Below, piece after piece: positions 8,336-17,007 of a stretch of 64,000 nt of DNA (position 1 is its first letter; every line of letters begins with the position of its first letter). The notes beneath the pieces are model-generated. The model worked only from the letters and a program-made list of their open reading frames with translations, did not search any database and was not told the origin of the DNA. Source of the stretch: Desulfovibrio sp. Lineage in GTDB: Bacteria > Desulfobacterota > Desulfovibrionia > Desulfovibrionales > Desulfovibrionaceae. Where the stretch lies: assembly GCA_031291035.1 (NCBI GenBank), contig JAISLI010000038.1, positions 62,001-126,000 of the forward strand, given 5' to 3'. The translations under genes and the position numbers were made by a program.

Positions 8336-9076
8336 TTATTGAGGTTCGCCGGATGCCTCCCGCGGCGTTCTCGCCACGACGAGGACCAGCGTTTCCCGCG
8401 CTCCTCCCTCGCGCAAAGCACGGGCGGCTGCCCTCATCGTCACGCCGGTGGTCATCACGTCATCCACAAGCCACAGCGTAAGGCCCCTGACCTGTGACGC
8501 CGCTTCAAACATTTGCCGCGTATTGCGGCGGCGTGCCGCGGCGGAGAGGCCCGTCTGGGGGATATGGGGCTCCGTGCGGCGCAGCAGGTCAGCCCTCAGG
8601 GGAAGGCCGGTCTGTCTGTGCAGAGCCTTGGCGATCTCGTGAGCCTGATTGAATCCCCGCTGGCGCAAATGTACAGGGTGCTGCGGCACCGCCAGCAAAG
8701 CGTCCGGCGGCAATGCGGGTGCGATTTTGGACAGGCAGGCGCCGAGCAATGAAGCCATGACAAACTCTCCGCCGAATTTAAGGCGCAGAAGCGCGTTGCG
8801 AAGCTCTCCCTGATACAGGCCGTAGGCGGCGATACCTTCCCATGGAGGCGGATTGCGTAAACACTCTCCGCACAGGGGCGTTTCCGTATCCAAAGGCAGA
8901 GCGCAACGAAGACAGCGGGGAGCGCCGCAGGGGGAGAAAATTTCGGCGCAGGCCGGACACAGCGGGGCCGTTGCGCGGACGCCGGTTTCCGGCGTGAAGG
9001 GGACAAGGCAGTATGCGCAGCGCGTCTGGGCAAGGCCAAGATTTTTCCACATCCGGCGAAGGCTGCTCAGGGACAT
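8336..9076 (-). CDS. comF: ComF family phosphoribosyltransferase-fold protein
   Basis: A 246-residue ComF/GntX-type protein, associated in other bacteria with uptake of transforming DNA. The N-terminal third has zinc-ribbon Cys pairs (CAYC, CPAC, CLRC, CGEC). The C-terminal PRTase domain has the PRPP-binding loop LWLVDDVMTTGVTMRAA, and QRGFNQAHEIAK with ARRRNTRQMF are ComF signatures. The start overlaps the end of the preceding flavoprotein gene by ten bases, which suggests translational coupling. Being full length with intact motifs, it is probably functional. Confidence 0.92.
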   Translation of the reverse strand: MSLSSLRRMWKNLGLAQTRCAYCLVPFTPETGVRATAPLCPACAEIFSPCGAPRCLRCALPLDTETPLCGECLRNPPPWEGIAAYGLYQGELRNALLRLKFGGEFVMASLLGACLSKIAPALPPDALLAVPQHPVHLRQRGFNQAHEIAKALHRQTGLPLRADLLRRTEPHIPQTGLSAAARRRNTRQMFEAASQVRGLTLWLVDDVMTTGVTMRAAARALREGGARETLVLVVARTPREASGEPQ

Positions 9077-9675
9077 GCCGTTTGGCCTGATATGTCGCCC
9101 CAGTGGCGGCCCAGATTTTCAATGGATTTGCAAAGCGTCCTGCGTCGCAGGAGATCGGCCGGCTCATCCAGGCCACGCAGCAGCAGCGGTTTTTCCAGCG
9201 TGGCGTTGAAGGTGCGGACAAAATAGGCGATGGTCAGCACGGTGCCCGCAAACAGGCGCCGGCCGCGCTTTCTGCCCGCCGTCAGGGCAGCGATGACGGG
9301 GATATTGCGGATTGCCGGGCCAGACAGGGGATGTTGTTCCCGCGCGGCCCAAAAGCGCTGGCTTCTGTCAACGAGCGCCTTGAAATGCGCGGGCAACGCG
9401 TAAAAATAGATGGGCGCGGCAAGAAAAATCGCCGGGGCGTCGCGCAGCAGGGCGAAGAGTTCTTCCGTCCTGTCGGGTCTGCCGCCGGTGGAGGCGAGCG
9501 CGCAGTCATGCGGCGGACGCATGCAGAGCCGGCAACCCGCGCATGGGATTATGTCATATTGGCGCAATGGCACGGTACGAATGCGGGCTCCGCCCCGCAG
9601 GGCGCCCGCGGCGAAAATTTCCGCCACTGTGTCGCTGACGCCGCCGGCCCTGGGGCTGCACTGGAGTATGAGCAT
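9067..9675 (-). CDS. NADPH-dependent FMN reductase / flavodoxin-like protein
   Basis: A flavodoxin-fold oxidoreductase of about 202 residues. It opens MLILQCSPRAGGVSDTVAEI, the phosphate-binding loop for FMN, followed by CAGCRLCMRPPHDC, a Cys pattern found in iron-sulfur flavoproteins, and AAPIYFYALPAHFKALVDR, the typical second FMN contact of the NADPH-dependent FMN reductase family. Substrate unknown. TTG (9690) and GTG (9684) starts further upstream are also possible; no ribosome binding site discriminates between them. It lies directly between the metallo-hydrolase gene and comF on the same strand and overlaps comF. Confidence 0.82.
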   Translation of the reverse strand: MLILQCSPRAGGVSDTVAEIFAAGALRGGARIRTVPLRQYDIIPCAGCRLCMRPPHDCALASTGGRPDRTEELFALLRDAPAIFLAAPIYFYALPAHFKALVDRSQRFWAAREQHPLSGPAIRNIPVIAALTAGRKRGRRLFAGTVLTIAYFVRTFNATLEKPLLLRGLDEPADLLRRRTLCKSIENLGRHWGDISGQTACP

Positions 9676-9693
9676 ATTGCGCACGGGCAAAAA

Positions 9694-10320
9694 TCACTGC
9701 ACGAATTTGCCGCAAAAAGGATTGTTTTTGATCTCGTCGCCGATGGTTGTGGAAGGCCCGTGGCCGGGAAACACTTTTGTATTTTCCGGCAGGGCGAAAA
9801 GTTTTTCGTGGATGGAGCGCAAGAGGGTCGCGTGATTGCCGAGAGGAAAGACCGTGTGGCCAATGGAGCGATAAAAAAGCGCATCTCCTGTAAAAACAAT
9901 CTGTTGCGCCGGAAAGTACAGAGAGACGCCGCCCGGAGTGTGTCCGGGCGTTTCCAGAACTTCACAGTCCATACCCGCAAAGGCGTGTTTGCCCAAAGGC
10001 ATTGCCTTGCTCTCGAAGAAAGGAACCGGGGGGAAGCCCCATATTCCGCCCATGCCGGCTTCCGTGCCGGACAGCGCGTCATCGCCCGGGGGAGTGTACA
10101 CAGGCGCGCCCGTGGCATTGGTCAGCGCGGCCACGCCGTAGAGATGGTCAAAATGGAGATGGGTCGCGCATATCGCCGCAAGCCGCACCTTGTGCCCGGC
10201 AAGCCAGTCGAGCATTTCGTCCGGCTCGCCGCCAACGTCCACGGCGACAGCCTCATTTTTGTCATACATCAGGTAACTGTTGGTTTCCAGCGCTCCGAGG
10301 GGAAAAACGGCAACGGGCAT
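9694..10320 (-). CDS. metallo-beta-lactamase-fold hydrolase (glyoxalase II-like)
   Basis: A 208-residue hydrolase of the MBL superfamily. It has the dinuclear metal motif THLHFDH (ATHLHFDHLYG), the third ligand HTPGGVSLYF, and GDALFYRSIGHTVF, followed by a C-terminal PGHGPSTTIGDE. The size and motif spacing match the short glyoxalase II-like group that hydrolyses thioesters, but substrate cannot be told from sequence. AAGGA lies eight bases upstream of the ATG. It is the first gene of a minus-strand group with the FMN reductase and comF. Confidence 0.88.
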   Translation of the reverse strand: MPVAVFPLGALETNSYLMYDKNEAVAVDVGGEPDEMLDWLAGHKVRLAAICATHLHFDHLYGVAALTNATGAPVYTPPGDDALSGTEAGMGGIWGFPPVPFFESKAMPLGKHAFAGMDCEVLETPGHTPGGVSLYFPAQQIVFTGDALFYRSIGHTVFPLGNHATLLRSIHEKLFALPENTKVFPGHGPSTTIGDEIKNNPFCGKFVQ

Positions 10321-10470
10321 GGGAGGATCCTTGTAATTTTTTCAGATTGCCACACGGCGGGGCGGTTTGCCGGCGCGTTGTTTCAGCATAATACAGCCCA
10401 TGTGTTTTGCCAAGCGTCCATGCAAACGGTTATTGCATAATTCCACAAATTCAGGTAGTTGATATTTCTC

Positions 10471-12831
10471 ATGGCGGACAGAAAAATCCATGACGCTCTT
10501 GTCTCCCTTCCGCGGCTGTCTCCCCGCGATCTGCTGGACATGGAGGAGATGCTTTGCCGGAATCTGGCGACTCTTTTTTCTTTCACCGGTCACGCCCTCT
10601 ATTTTCCCACCGGTTCCACGCCGCAAGCTCCAAAGCTTTTGCCCCGGGAGCGTCGTCTGCTGTTGCCCCTGGCGGCGGAGGGACGTTTGCTGGGTGTTTT
10701 CATGGCGCGGGGCGTAAGCCCGCGTGAAATCAGACCCATCTTGTCCGCCTTGCCCGGCATGGCGGCACTTTGCCTTGCCAATCTCGCCCTTGCCAAAGCC
10801 GCGTGTGTGGACGCGTTGACGTCTTTCGCGACGGAAGACACGCTTTTTGCGCATATTGAGCAACGCGCCGCGCGCGTGCGCGGGTTTCTTGAAGACACCG
10901 CCGCCACCGGCGGCGCGTCTTTGCACAGCCTGTGCTTTGGCCTTGTGCTTGTCCGCCTCGTCAACGGGGAGGACATCGTCCGCCAGACCGACGACTATGT
11001 GTTTGAAAATGATTTTTTGCGGGAGATTGCGGGAGCGTGCGCCGGGGTTCTGCCCCCCGGCGCCCTGCCCGCCCGCGTGGGCCGCTATGAATTTGCCATC
11101 CTGCTTTCCGGCGCGGGGCGCGCCGTCTGTGAAGACACGGGCCGGTCCGCCCTTGAGCGCATGCAGGCGGTATGTTTGCCCGACCCGCTGTCCCACCGCT
11201 CCATCCGGCCTGTCCTTTGCGCGGGTCACGCTGTTTACCCGCAGGACATGCGGGGCGCCGATATGGCAAAACCCATGTATGACCAGGCCCGCCATCTTCT
11301 TGCCCGTGCCGTTCTCGCGGCGGATGTGGCTCAGGACATGATTCTGGACATGGAGCGGAACATGGCGGACTCCCGGCGAATTCTGGCTTTTGCCCGTATT
11401 TTGCATGAAGGCGGCGTGGCGCGGGAGATACTGGGCGGAGGGCGCGTACTTGTGAGTCTGGGCCGCCGGGCCGGCGCGGCCGAAGGAATGCGTTTTGCCG
11501 TTCACGCCCGTGAAAACGGCGCATACAAGGGCGAAATTGTGCTGCTGCAAAGTGGTCCGCTGGACTCTGTGGCGGAAATTCTGCATGTGGCCGATGCGGC
11601 CGATCCGCCGGAACGGGGGGACATCCTTTCCCCGCTGGGCGCAATTCCGGATATTGCTCAGGCGCGCGAGGGGAATGCCGTCGCCTCCGCCGTGAATGTG
11701 GAGGGAGTTTACGGCTATGGGGATTTTTTGAAGCGCTCCATTCGTGAAATGGCTCAATCCGCCCGTTTTGTCCTCGCCATCATACGTTTTGAAAAAGCGG
11801 GAGCGAGTGTTTTTGCCGGGGCGGCGCAGGGGCTGCGCGGACTTGTTCCGCAAAAAAATCCGGAAGACGGCTCGGCGTGCCCTTTCATCTGCGGAGAGTA
11901 TGGCGACACCGGCCTCATTTTTTTCCATTCCGGCGCATCGCCGGAGGAGATGCTTCCCGTCTACGAATCTTTGTGCCTCGCCCTGAGGGAATACGGACCG
12001 GTCGCGGGGCTGGCGGGCTATCCTTTTTTGCACTTCAACAGGGACGAAATACGCGAATGCGCTCTGAAAGCGCTGGAATACGCCCGGCTTTTGCCGGAAC
12101 CCAGAGCCGGAGCGTGCAACTCCTTGGCCTTGAACATCAGCGCCGACAGGTTCTACAGCTTGGGCGATATTTTCAGCGCTGTGGAGGAATACAAATTGGC
12201 CCTCCTGGCGGACAAGAATAACGTCACGGCGTTGAATTCCCTAGGTGTCTGCATGGCCGCCCTTGGACGCAGGGAAGACGCGAAGCGTTATTTTCTGTCC
12301 GCCCGGAAGCATGGCGGCCCGCTGGAAGGGCAAACCTGCTACAACCTCGGCGCGGTCAATCAAATACTCGGCAAGCGCCGCGCCGCTATCCATTATTACC
12401 GCCGTTGCCTGGCCTGTGCGCCGGAGCATCTGTTTGCCCATATTCGTCTGGGGCAGCTCTACGAAGCGGGCGGCAGAACGCGTCTGGCCAGAGCCTTTTA
12501 TGAGCGTTCCATCGCGCTGGAAGACGACCGGCAGCAGGCGGGACCAGCCAGACGCCTTTTGGCGGGGCTCATGGCGCGGGGACGCAGACACGGCGAGGCG
12601 CGGGAATTGCTGCAGGACGCTTTGGCGCGTAACCCCGACGATGCCGCGGCCATGCTGGGTTTGGCGAATCTCTATCTCAACGGCAACGAATCCCCGGAAC
12701 TGGCGGAAATGCTCGCCCGCAGAAGCCTGGGCATACATGACCGTCCGGAGGCGCGGCAAACCTTGGCCCGCGCCCTGCGTGTTCTGAACCGCGACGGGGA
12801 AGCCGGCCCTCCGGATGCCGCGGCCGGTTGA
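10471..12831 (+). CDS. large cytoplasmic protein with degenerate GGDEF-like region and C-terminal TPRs
   Basis: A 786-residue protein without signal peptide. The central region has a GGDEF-like pattern in which the signature is RVGRYEFAILLSG, so the catalytic GG(D/E)EF residues are lost and cyclic-di-GMP synthesis is not expected. A second similar region follows (about 410-540). From about residue 560, at least five tetratricopeptide repeats are visible (NVTALNSLGVCMAALGRRED, ETCYNLG-like, HLFAHIRLGQLYEAGGR, DDAAAMLGLANLYLNG). It likely acts as a scaffold or nucleotide sensor. The ATG was preferred to a TTG four codons upstream; the ribosome binding site is weak for both. Confidence 0.75.
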   Translation: MADRKIHDALVSLPRLSPRDLLDMEEMLCRNLATLFSFTGHALYFPTGSTPQAPKLLPRERRLLLPLAAEGRLLGVFMARGVSPREIRPILSALPGMAALCLANLALAKAACVDALTSFATEDTLFAHIEQRAARVRGFLEDTAATGGASLHSLCFGLVLVRLVNGEDIVRQTDDYVFENDFLREIAGACAGVLPPGALPARVGRYEFAILLSGAGRAVCEDTGRSALERMQAVCLPDPLSHRSIRPVLCAGHAVYPQDMRGADMAKPMYDQARHLLARAVLAADVAQDMILDMERNMADSRRILAFARILHEGGVAREILGGGRVLVSLGRRAGAAEGMRFAVHARENGAYKGEIVLLQSGPLDSVAEILHVADAADPPERGDILSPLGAIPDIAQAREGNAVASAVNVEGVYGYGDFLKRSIREMAQSARFVLAIIRFEKAGASVFAGAAQGLRGLVPQKNPEDGSACPFICGEYGDTGLIFFHSGASPEEMLPVYESLCLALREYGPVAGLAGYPFLHFNRDEIRECALKALEYARLLPEPRAGACNSLALNISADRFYSLGDIFSAVEEYKLALLADKNNVTALNSLGVCMAALGRREDAKRYFLSARKHGGPLEGQTCYNLGAVNQILGKRRAAIHYYRRCLACAPEHLFAHIRLGQLYEAGGRTRLARAFYERSIALEDDRQQAGPARRLLAGLMARGRRHGEARELLQDALARNPDDAAAMLGLANLYLNGNESPELAEMLARRSLGIHDRPEARQTLARALRVLNRDGEAGPPDAAAG

Positions 12832-12861
12832 AGGGCTCCGCGCGGAATTTTACGCCGCTTG

Positions 12862-13692
12862 TCAAAAAAAACGCAGTTCCGGATTCCGGGGTATCATGCC
12901 GGCTTGGGCGAGCATGTCGTAAAACAGGCGCAGTCCCTGCAATTCTCCCTCGCCGAGGCTGTACACCAGGCCGTCGCGGTAGTAGACGCGCAATTCCTCG
13001 CGCGGGAGAGGGCAACCGTGTCCCGTGAGATCCAGAATCACATCCATGTTGGCAAGACCCCAGTCTCTGCCGCGCCGCAACAATTCCCCCGGGTCATCGT
13101 GAAAAAGGTTGTCGTCCGCCGCCTGGCGGCTTACCGCCCAGAGGCCGAAAATAAAAGGCAGGCCCGTCCATTCCCGCCAAGCCTCGGCCATATCCAGCCG
13201 ATAGGGATATTCGGGATGGTTGCGCAGGCGCAGCGCCTCATCGCCTATGGCAAGAAAGGCCGCGGGCGGATTGGGAGTCCGCAGGGCCGGGGTTACCTGT
13301 CCGCTGACAAAACCGGCGCGCAGGCGATGGCGGTTCCGCAAAAGCAGACGCAGAAGCGCCACGGAGGTATGTGTTTCGCCGCTGATGAGTATCTCGCGGC
13401 CGTCAAGCTCTTCTATCGGGACGCGGGAAAGCAGCAGCACGCTCATTACCGGGCCGCGCGATCCGATGGAAAGGTCGCGCACCAGATAGTAGCGGTCCGG
13501 CCGACAGGCGTATTCAAAACAGGAACAGGAGGAAACATGCAGATCCCCCCGCGCCATCATCGTGTTCAGCAGGGCCGGCGGGCCGGAGACAATCTCATAA
13601 TCGTGGGGAAGGATGCCGGCTTCCAGCGGATGGTATATGGGCAGTACGTTGAGGTAACCTATGCGCCCCATGCGCAACGCTGTTGCCGTCAT
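12862..13692 (-). CDS. mqnA: chorismate dehydratase MqnA (futalosine pathway)
   Basis: A 276-residue enzyme that removes water from chorismate to give 3-[(1-carboxyvinyl)oxy]benzoate, the first step of futalosine-route menaquinone synthesis. It starts with GRIGYLNVLPIYHPLE, the strong family signature, and has LLNTMMARGDLHVSSCSCFEY and SGETHTSVALLRLLL of the periplasmic-binding-protein-like fold. It is intact. Its ATG overlaps the stop of the upstream coiled-coil gene as ATGA, so the two are translationally coupled. No other mqn genes occur in the window. Confidence 0.92.
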   Translation of the reverse strand: MTATALRMGRIGYLNVLPIYHPLEAGILPHDYEIVSGPPALLNTMMARGDLHVSSCSCFEYACRPDRYYLVRDLSIGSRGPVMSVLLLSRVPIEELDGREILISGETHTSVALLRLLLRNRHRLRAGFVSGQVTPALRTPNPPAAFLAIGDEALRLRNHPEYPYRLDMAEAWREWTGLPFIFGLWAVSRQAADDNLFHDDPGELLRRGRDWGLANMDVILDLTGHGCPLPREELRVYYRDGLVYSLGEGELQGLRLFYDMLAQAGMIPRNPELRFF

Positions 13693-15122
13693 GACGCCAG
13701 CAATCCGGCTATTTCTTCCCGCAGCAGCCTGGCAGCGGCCGCCGCCGCCGCTTTCTCCATGCGCGTTTCGAATTGCTCCGTAACGGCGCTCAACCTCGTT
13801 TCCATATCGTTCACGCGCGTTGTGAGTTCCGCAACGGCGTTCAGGCGAGTTTCTATTCCGTCCATGCGCGTTACAAGTTTCGCCGCGGCATTCAGGCGTT
13901 CTTCCGTTCCATCCAGACGGGCGGCAAGCTCCATGTACGCATGCAGCGCCCGGGAATTTTCCTCAACCGGCGCCGGGTTCTCATCTTTGGGAGTGATCGT
14001 TGCCGACTCCAGGTCCGTCAGGCGCTGTACAAAAGCTTTCAGATCGCTTGCCGTCGTAACTTCCGTCAGGCTTTTTTCCAGCGCATCCAGACGGTTTTCG
14101 GCCTCCAGGAGGCGAGCCGCCATGCGCGGGAGCGATTCCCGAGCCACAACTTCCGCCAGTCCCTTTTCCAGCGCGTCCAGACGGTTTTCGGTTTCCAGCA
14201 GGCGCTCCGCCAGATGCGCGGACGATTCCCGCGTCGTTTCCGTCAGATTTTTTTCCAGTTCCGGCAGGTGATCCGCCGGCAGAGAAGGCGGCTCCCGCAT
14301 TTCTCCCGGCAGAGTTTCAGCGGCCGGTTGCGCCTCTTGTGTCCGCGCGGGAGAATCGCCCGTCAGGGCTTCGGCTGGAGGCCGGCTCGAGGGAAGTTCC
14401 TCCACAGCGCCGGAAAGGGTTTCTTCTTTGTCAGGAGGCTGTTGCGGGGATGATTCTTCCGGAAGGCCGGGCTCTCCCGCGGCGGCCAGGATGTCGTCCA
14501 GTTCCGCCGAGAGTTCGCGGACTTTTGTCGGCGCTTTTTCCGGCGCTTGCGCGTCCGCTCCCGGAGGAGGAGCCGGCGGCTCATCCCCGGATTCTTGTTC
14601 ATCCTGTGCTTCCGCATCCTCAGGCGCGTTTACGTCCGCGCGGGGCTTCAGCAGGGTGTCCAGGTCAAAGGGGGTATCGCCTTGGGGAGCCGGCGCGGCG
14701 TTTCGGGAGGCGTCCGCGTTTTCCCGGGTCGGGTCGTCTTCCCCGCCCCCGGCCTGAACCGGCGTCAGCGGAATTTGCAGGGCGGAAAGCAAGTTGTCCA
14801 CTTCTTCCATACCGGACATGTCCAGCTTCTCATGGGGGTCAACAATATGCCCCGTCTCGTCAGCCGTAACGGCCTCCGGTTGCGCCGTTGTTTCGTTTTT
14901 GTCGTCCGCGTCCATTTGGGCCAGCAGGAAGTCGATATCGCCTTCCGGAGAGGTCGCGGGAGCGTCGTTCAGGCTTTCCAGCGCGGTGCCCGTGGCGTTT
15001 TCCCGCGCTTCCGGAACGGCTTTGTTCACAGTTCCGAAATCCGCGGACGCGGAGCTGTCGCCCTTTTCGATGATCTCCGTGAGTTCAATAATATCTTCAT
15101 TGGTATTTTGTGGATCAACCAT
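13689..15122 (-). CDS. acidic low-complexity coiled-coil protein of unknown function
   Basis: A 477-residue protein in two halves. Residues 1-280 are acidic, Pro/Glu/Ala-rich and probably disordered, beginning with NEDIIELTEIIEKGD, a short motif I have seen at the start of other Desulfovibrio proteins. Residues 285-470 are repetitive coiled coil: ERLLETENRLDALEKGLAEV recurs as ARLLEAENRLDALEKSLTEV, and TRMDGIETRLNAV recurs twice more in varied form. The end is an Ala-rich helix. GAGG lies six bases before the ATG. It is coupled to mqnA by an ATGA overlap; I know of no functional link between the two. Confidence 0.7.
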   Translation of the reverse strand: MVDPQNTNEDIIELTEIIEKGDSSASADFGTVNKAVPEARENATGTALESLNDAPATSPEGDIDFLLAQMDADDKNETTAQPEAVTADETGHIVDPHEKLDMSGMEEVDNLLSALQIPLTPVQAGGGEDDPTRENADASRNAAPAPQGDTPFDLDTLLKPRADVNAPEDAEAQDEQESGDEPPAPPPGADAQAPEKAPTKVRELSAELDDILAAAGEPGLPEESSPQQPPDKEETLSGAVEELPSSRPPAEALTGDSPARTQEAQPAAETLPGEMREPPSLPADHLPELEKNLTETTRESSAHLAERLLETENRLDALEKGLAEVVARESLPRMAARLLEAENRLDALEKSLTEVTTASDLKAFVQRLTDLESATITPKDENPAPVEENSRALHAYMELAARLDGTEERLNAAAKLVTRMDGIETRLNAVAELTTRVNDMETRLSAVTEQFETRMEKAAAAAAARLLREEIAGLLAS

Positions 15123-15285
15123 ACGAACCTCGAAAATAGGATTTATTTATCATCCGCCGCATACTTTCCTATAACAGATTGAATATATTCGGAAACAGCG
15201 TTCGGCGGATACTGGCTCGGCAATGCGTTTCACAAGTATATACGGCAGAAAACCGTAACAGTTTATAGCGCGGGAGGCAACGCAA

Positions 15286-16995
15286 TCATCTGTCCGGTTT
15301 TCGGAACACCACAAAATATCTGGTCTCTTCAATCCCGCGCCAGTTTTTGACGACGCGCAAGGGAACGGAATAACGGCGCGAAGCATAAGCGTCAGGAGCG
15401 GCAAGCCCGATCTGGTCCTTTTCCATAAAAACAGTGATGTCGCTCTCCTGCAGCCGGCGGCAGAATTCCTCGACGCGGCCGCCTATCTGCCAGTCCATAA
15501 GCCATTCCGCCGGGTAGACCGGCTTGTCGTCATTGAGAAAATAGGCCAGCGGAAAGGCGGGCAAGGTTTTGTAGCCGGGGCCGTATTTGAGCCTGAGTTC
15601 CCGCAACTCGCGCAGTTTGCCCAGCATCTCGGCATCCACGTATACGCCGCGCGCCTTGTGGTACACCTCTCCCGCATCGTGGACAAGACTGGAGCGGGGC
15701 ATGGGGCGCGGCGGAAAAACATAGGGATATTCATATCCCACTCTGAACATTACCAGTCCGGCCGCAAGGGCCAGCATGGCGCAGGCGCGGACGCCGCCCG
15801 CTCCGGACAGGCGGCGGTGGACGAGCAGGGCGCAGAACAGGAGGGGCAGGGCGCCGAAAGCCGGAATTTTGTACCCGCCGCTGATCCCGGTCGACCAGGA
15901 AAGCAGCAGGGCGGCTCCCAACGCCGTGCCGGCGCGCAAAAACGGGGCCCCGGAACCCTGAATGGCGCTCTCCCGCAGGAGATCTTTCAGAAAAAAAGCA
16001 GGGAAGAGCGTGCAGGCGCCGCCGATGACCATAAACAGCGTTGGCCAGGAAGCCCCGTAACCTATCCATGTTTTTTGTCTCAGCACGTCATGCGTGTACA
16101 TGGCGGCGAGCAGACAGAAGTAGAAGGGCACGGGCTGCAAAACCAGCGGAAGCGCGGCAGGCCTTCCCCCGGCGCGGCGCGGCAGGCCCCGGAAAATGAG
16201 AGGGACCAGAGCTAGGGCGGGCAGAACGGGATTTTGCGTCAGGTAGATGAAAATGCCGCTCTGCAGGGCCTCGTGTATGTCGAGCTGGCCTGTCGTCTGG
16301 ACGCAGAAGGCTTCCCAGGCGTTGAGATGGCGCAGGAAAAGCCAGTTGGCGAGCAGAACAAGCCCTGTGCCAAAAAGGCAGAAAATTGTTTCGCGTCTTG
16401 GGCGGCACATGAAAATCATGAGCGCTGTGACAGCGGGAACGAAAAGAAAGGACTGCTTGGTCAGCATGCACAATCCGGCGAAAAGCCCCGCCAGGGGAGC
16501 AAGCCCGCGAATACCGGCCAGCAGAGCGGCGGAGCCGAAAAGAAGTCCGTCCGCCGTATGCCAGGGCATGGGCGGAAAAGTATGCACGCCCCACACGAAG
16601 GCCGCTGTGGCGAGCAGCGACAACGGCAGCCCCAGGCGTTTCAGGTCGAAAACGCGGTTGAGGTACAGTGTGCCCATCCAGGCGGAGGCCAGCATTTCCG
16701 CCAGAAAGGAGATTTTCCCCGCCAGCACGGCTATGCCGTCGGGAGTGACGCGAAGCCAGAAAGCGTGCCAGTACAGGGCCACGGGCGGCGTAATGTAGGC
16801 GAAGTCGCGGTAGGGAACTTCGCCTTGCAGAATGCGCCAGGGGTGGCCGTAAAAATAGCCGAAATCCGTGGTGTCCATGCCGTATGGAGCATAGAGAACG
16901 GCATAGGCCGCCGGCACGAAGACCGCCAGAAACCGCGCAAGGCGCCCGAAAGGTTCCGCGGCGTCGCGAAGATTGTCGCTGTTTGGTGATGACAA
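15286..16995 (-). CDS. polytopic membrane glycosyltransferase-like protein (GT39/ArnT-like)
   Basis: A 569-residue inner-membrane protein with about ten hydrophobic segments. The first periplasmic loop reads APYGMDTTDFGYFYGHPWRI and then YITPPVALYWHAFWLR, resembling GT-C transferases that use lipid-linked sugars and have an acidic motif in the first loop. The C-terminal 130 residues form a soluble periplasmic domain (PAEWLMDWQIGGRVEEF). The start is a TTG at 16995 with AGGGCGG upstream; no better ATG precedes the first membrane segment. It follows the transporter gene on the same strand by 12 bases. Acceptor unknown. Confidence 0.75.
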   Translation of the reverse strand: MSSPNSDNLRDAAEPFGRLARFLAVFVPAAYAVLYAPYGMDTTDFGYFYGHPWRILQGEVPYRDFAYITPPVALYWHAFWLRVTPDGIAVLAGKISFLAEMLASAWMGTLYLNRVFDLKRLGLPLSLLATAAFVWGVHTFPPMPWHTADGLLFGSAALLAGIRGLAPLAGLFAGLCMLTKQSFLFVPAVTALMIFMCRPRRETIFCLFGTGLVLLANWLFLRHLNAWEAFCVQTTGQLDIHEALQSGIFIYLTQNPVLPALALVPLIFRGLPRRAGGRPAALPLVLQPVPFYFCLLAAMYTHDVLRQKTWIGYGASWPTLFMVIGGACTLFPAFFLKDLLRESAIQGSGAPFLRAGTALGAALLLSWSTGISGGYKIPAFGALPLLFCALLVHRRLSGAGGVRACAMLALAAGLVMFRVGYEYPYVFPPRPMPRSSLVHDAGEVYHKARGVYVDAEMLGKLRELRELRLKYGPGYKTLPAFPLAYFLNDDKPVYPAEWLMDWQIGGRVEEFCRRLQESDITVFMEKDQIGLAAPDAYASRRYSVPLRVVKNWRGIEETRYFVVFRKPDR

Positions 16996-17007
16996 AGTTA
17001 ATCCGCC

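Noticed and set aside
10342..12033. 563-codon antisense frame under the GGDEF-like/TPR gene
   Set aside because: Low-complexity His/Arg/Gly composition typical of shadow frames; the plus-strand protein has clear TPR patterns.
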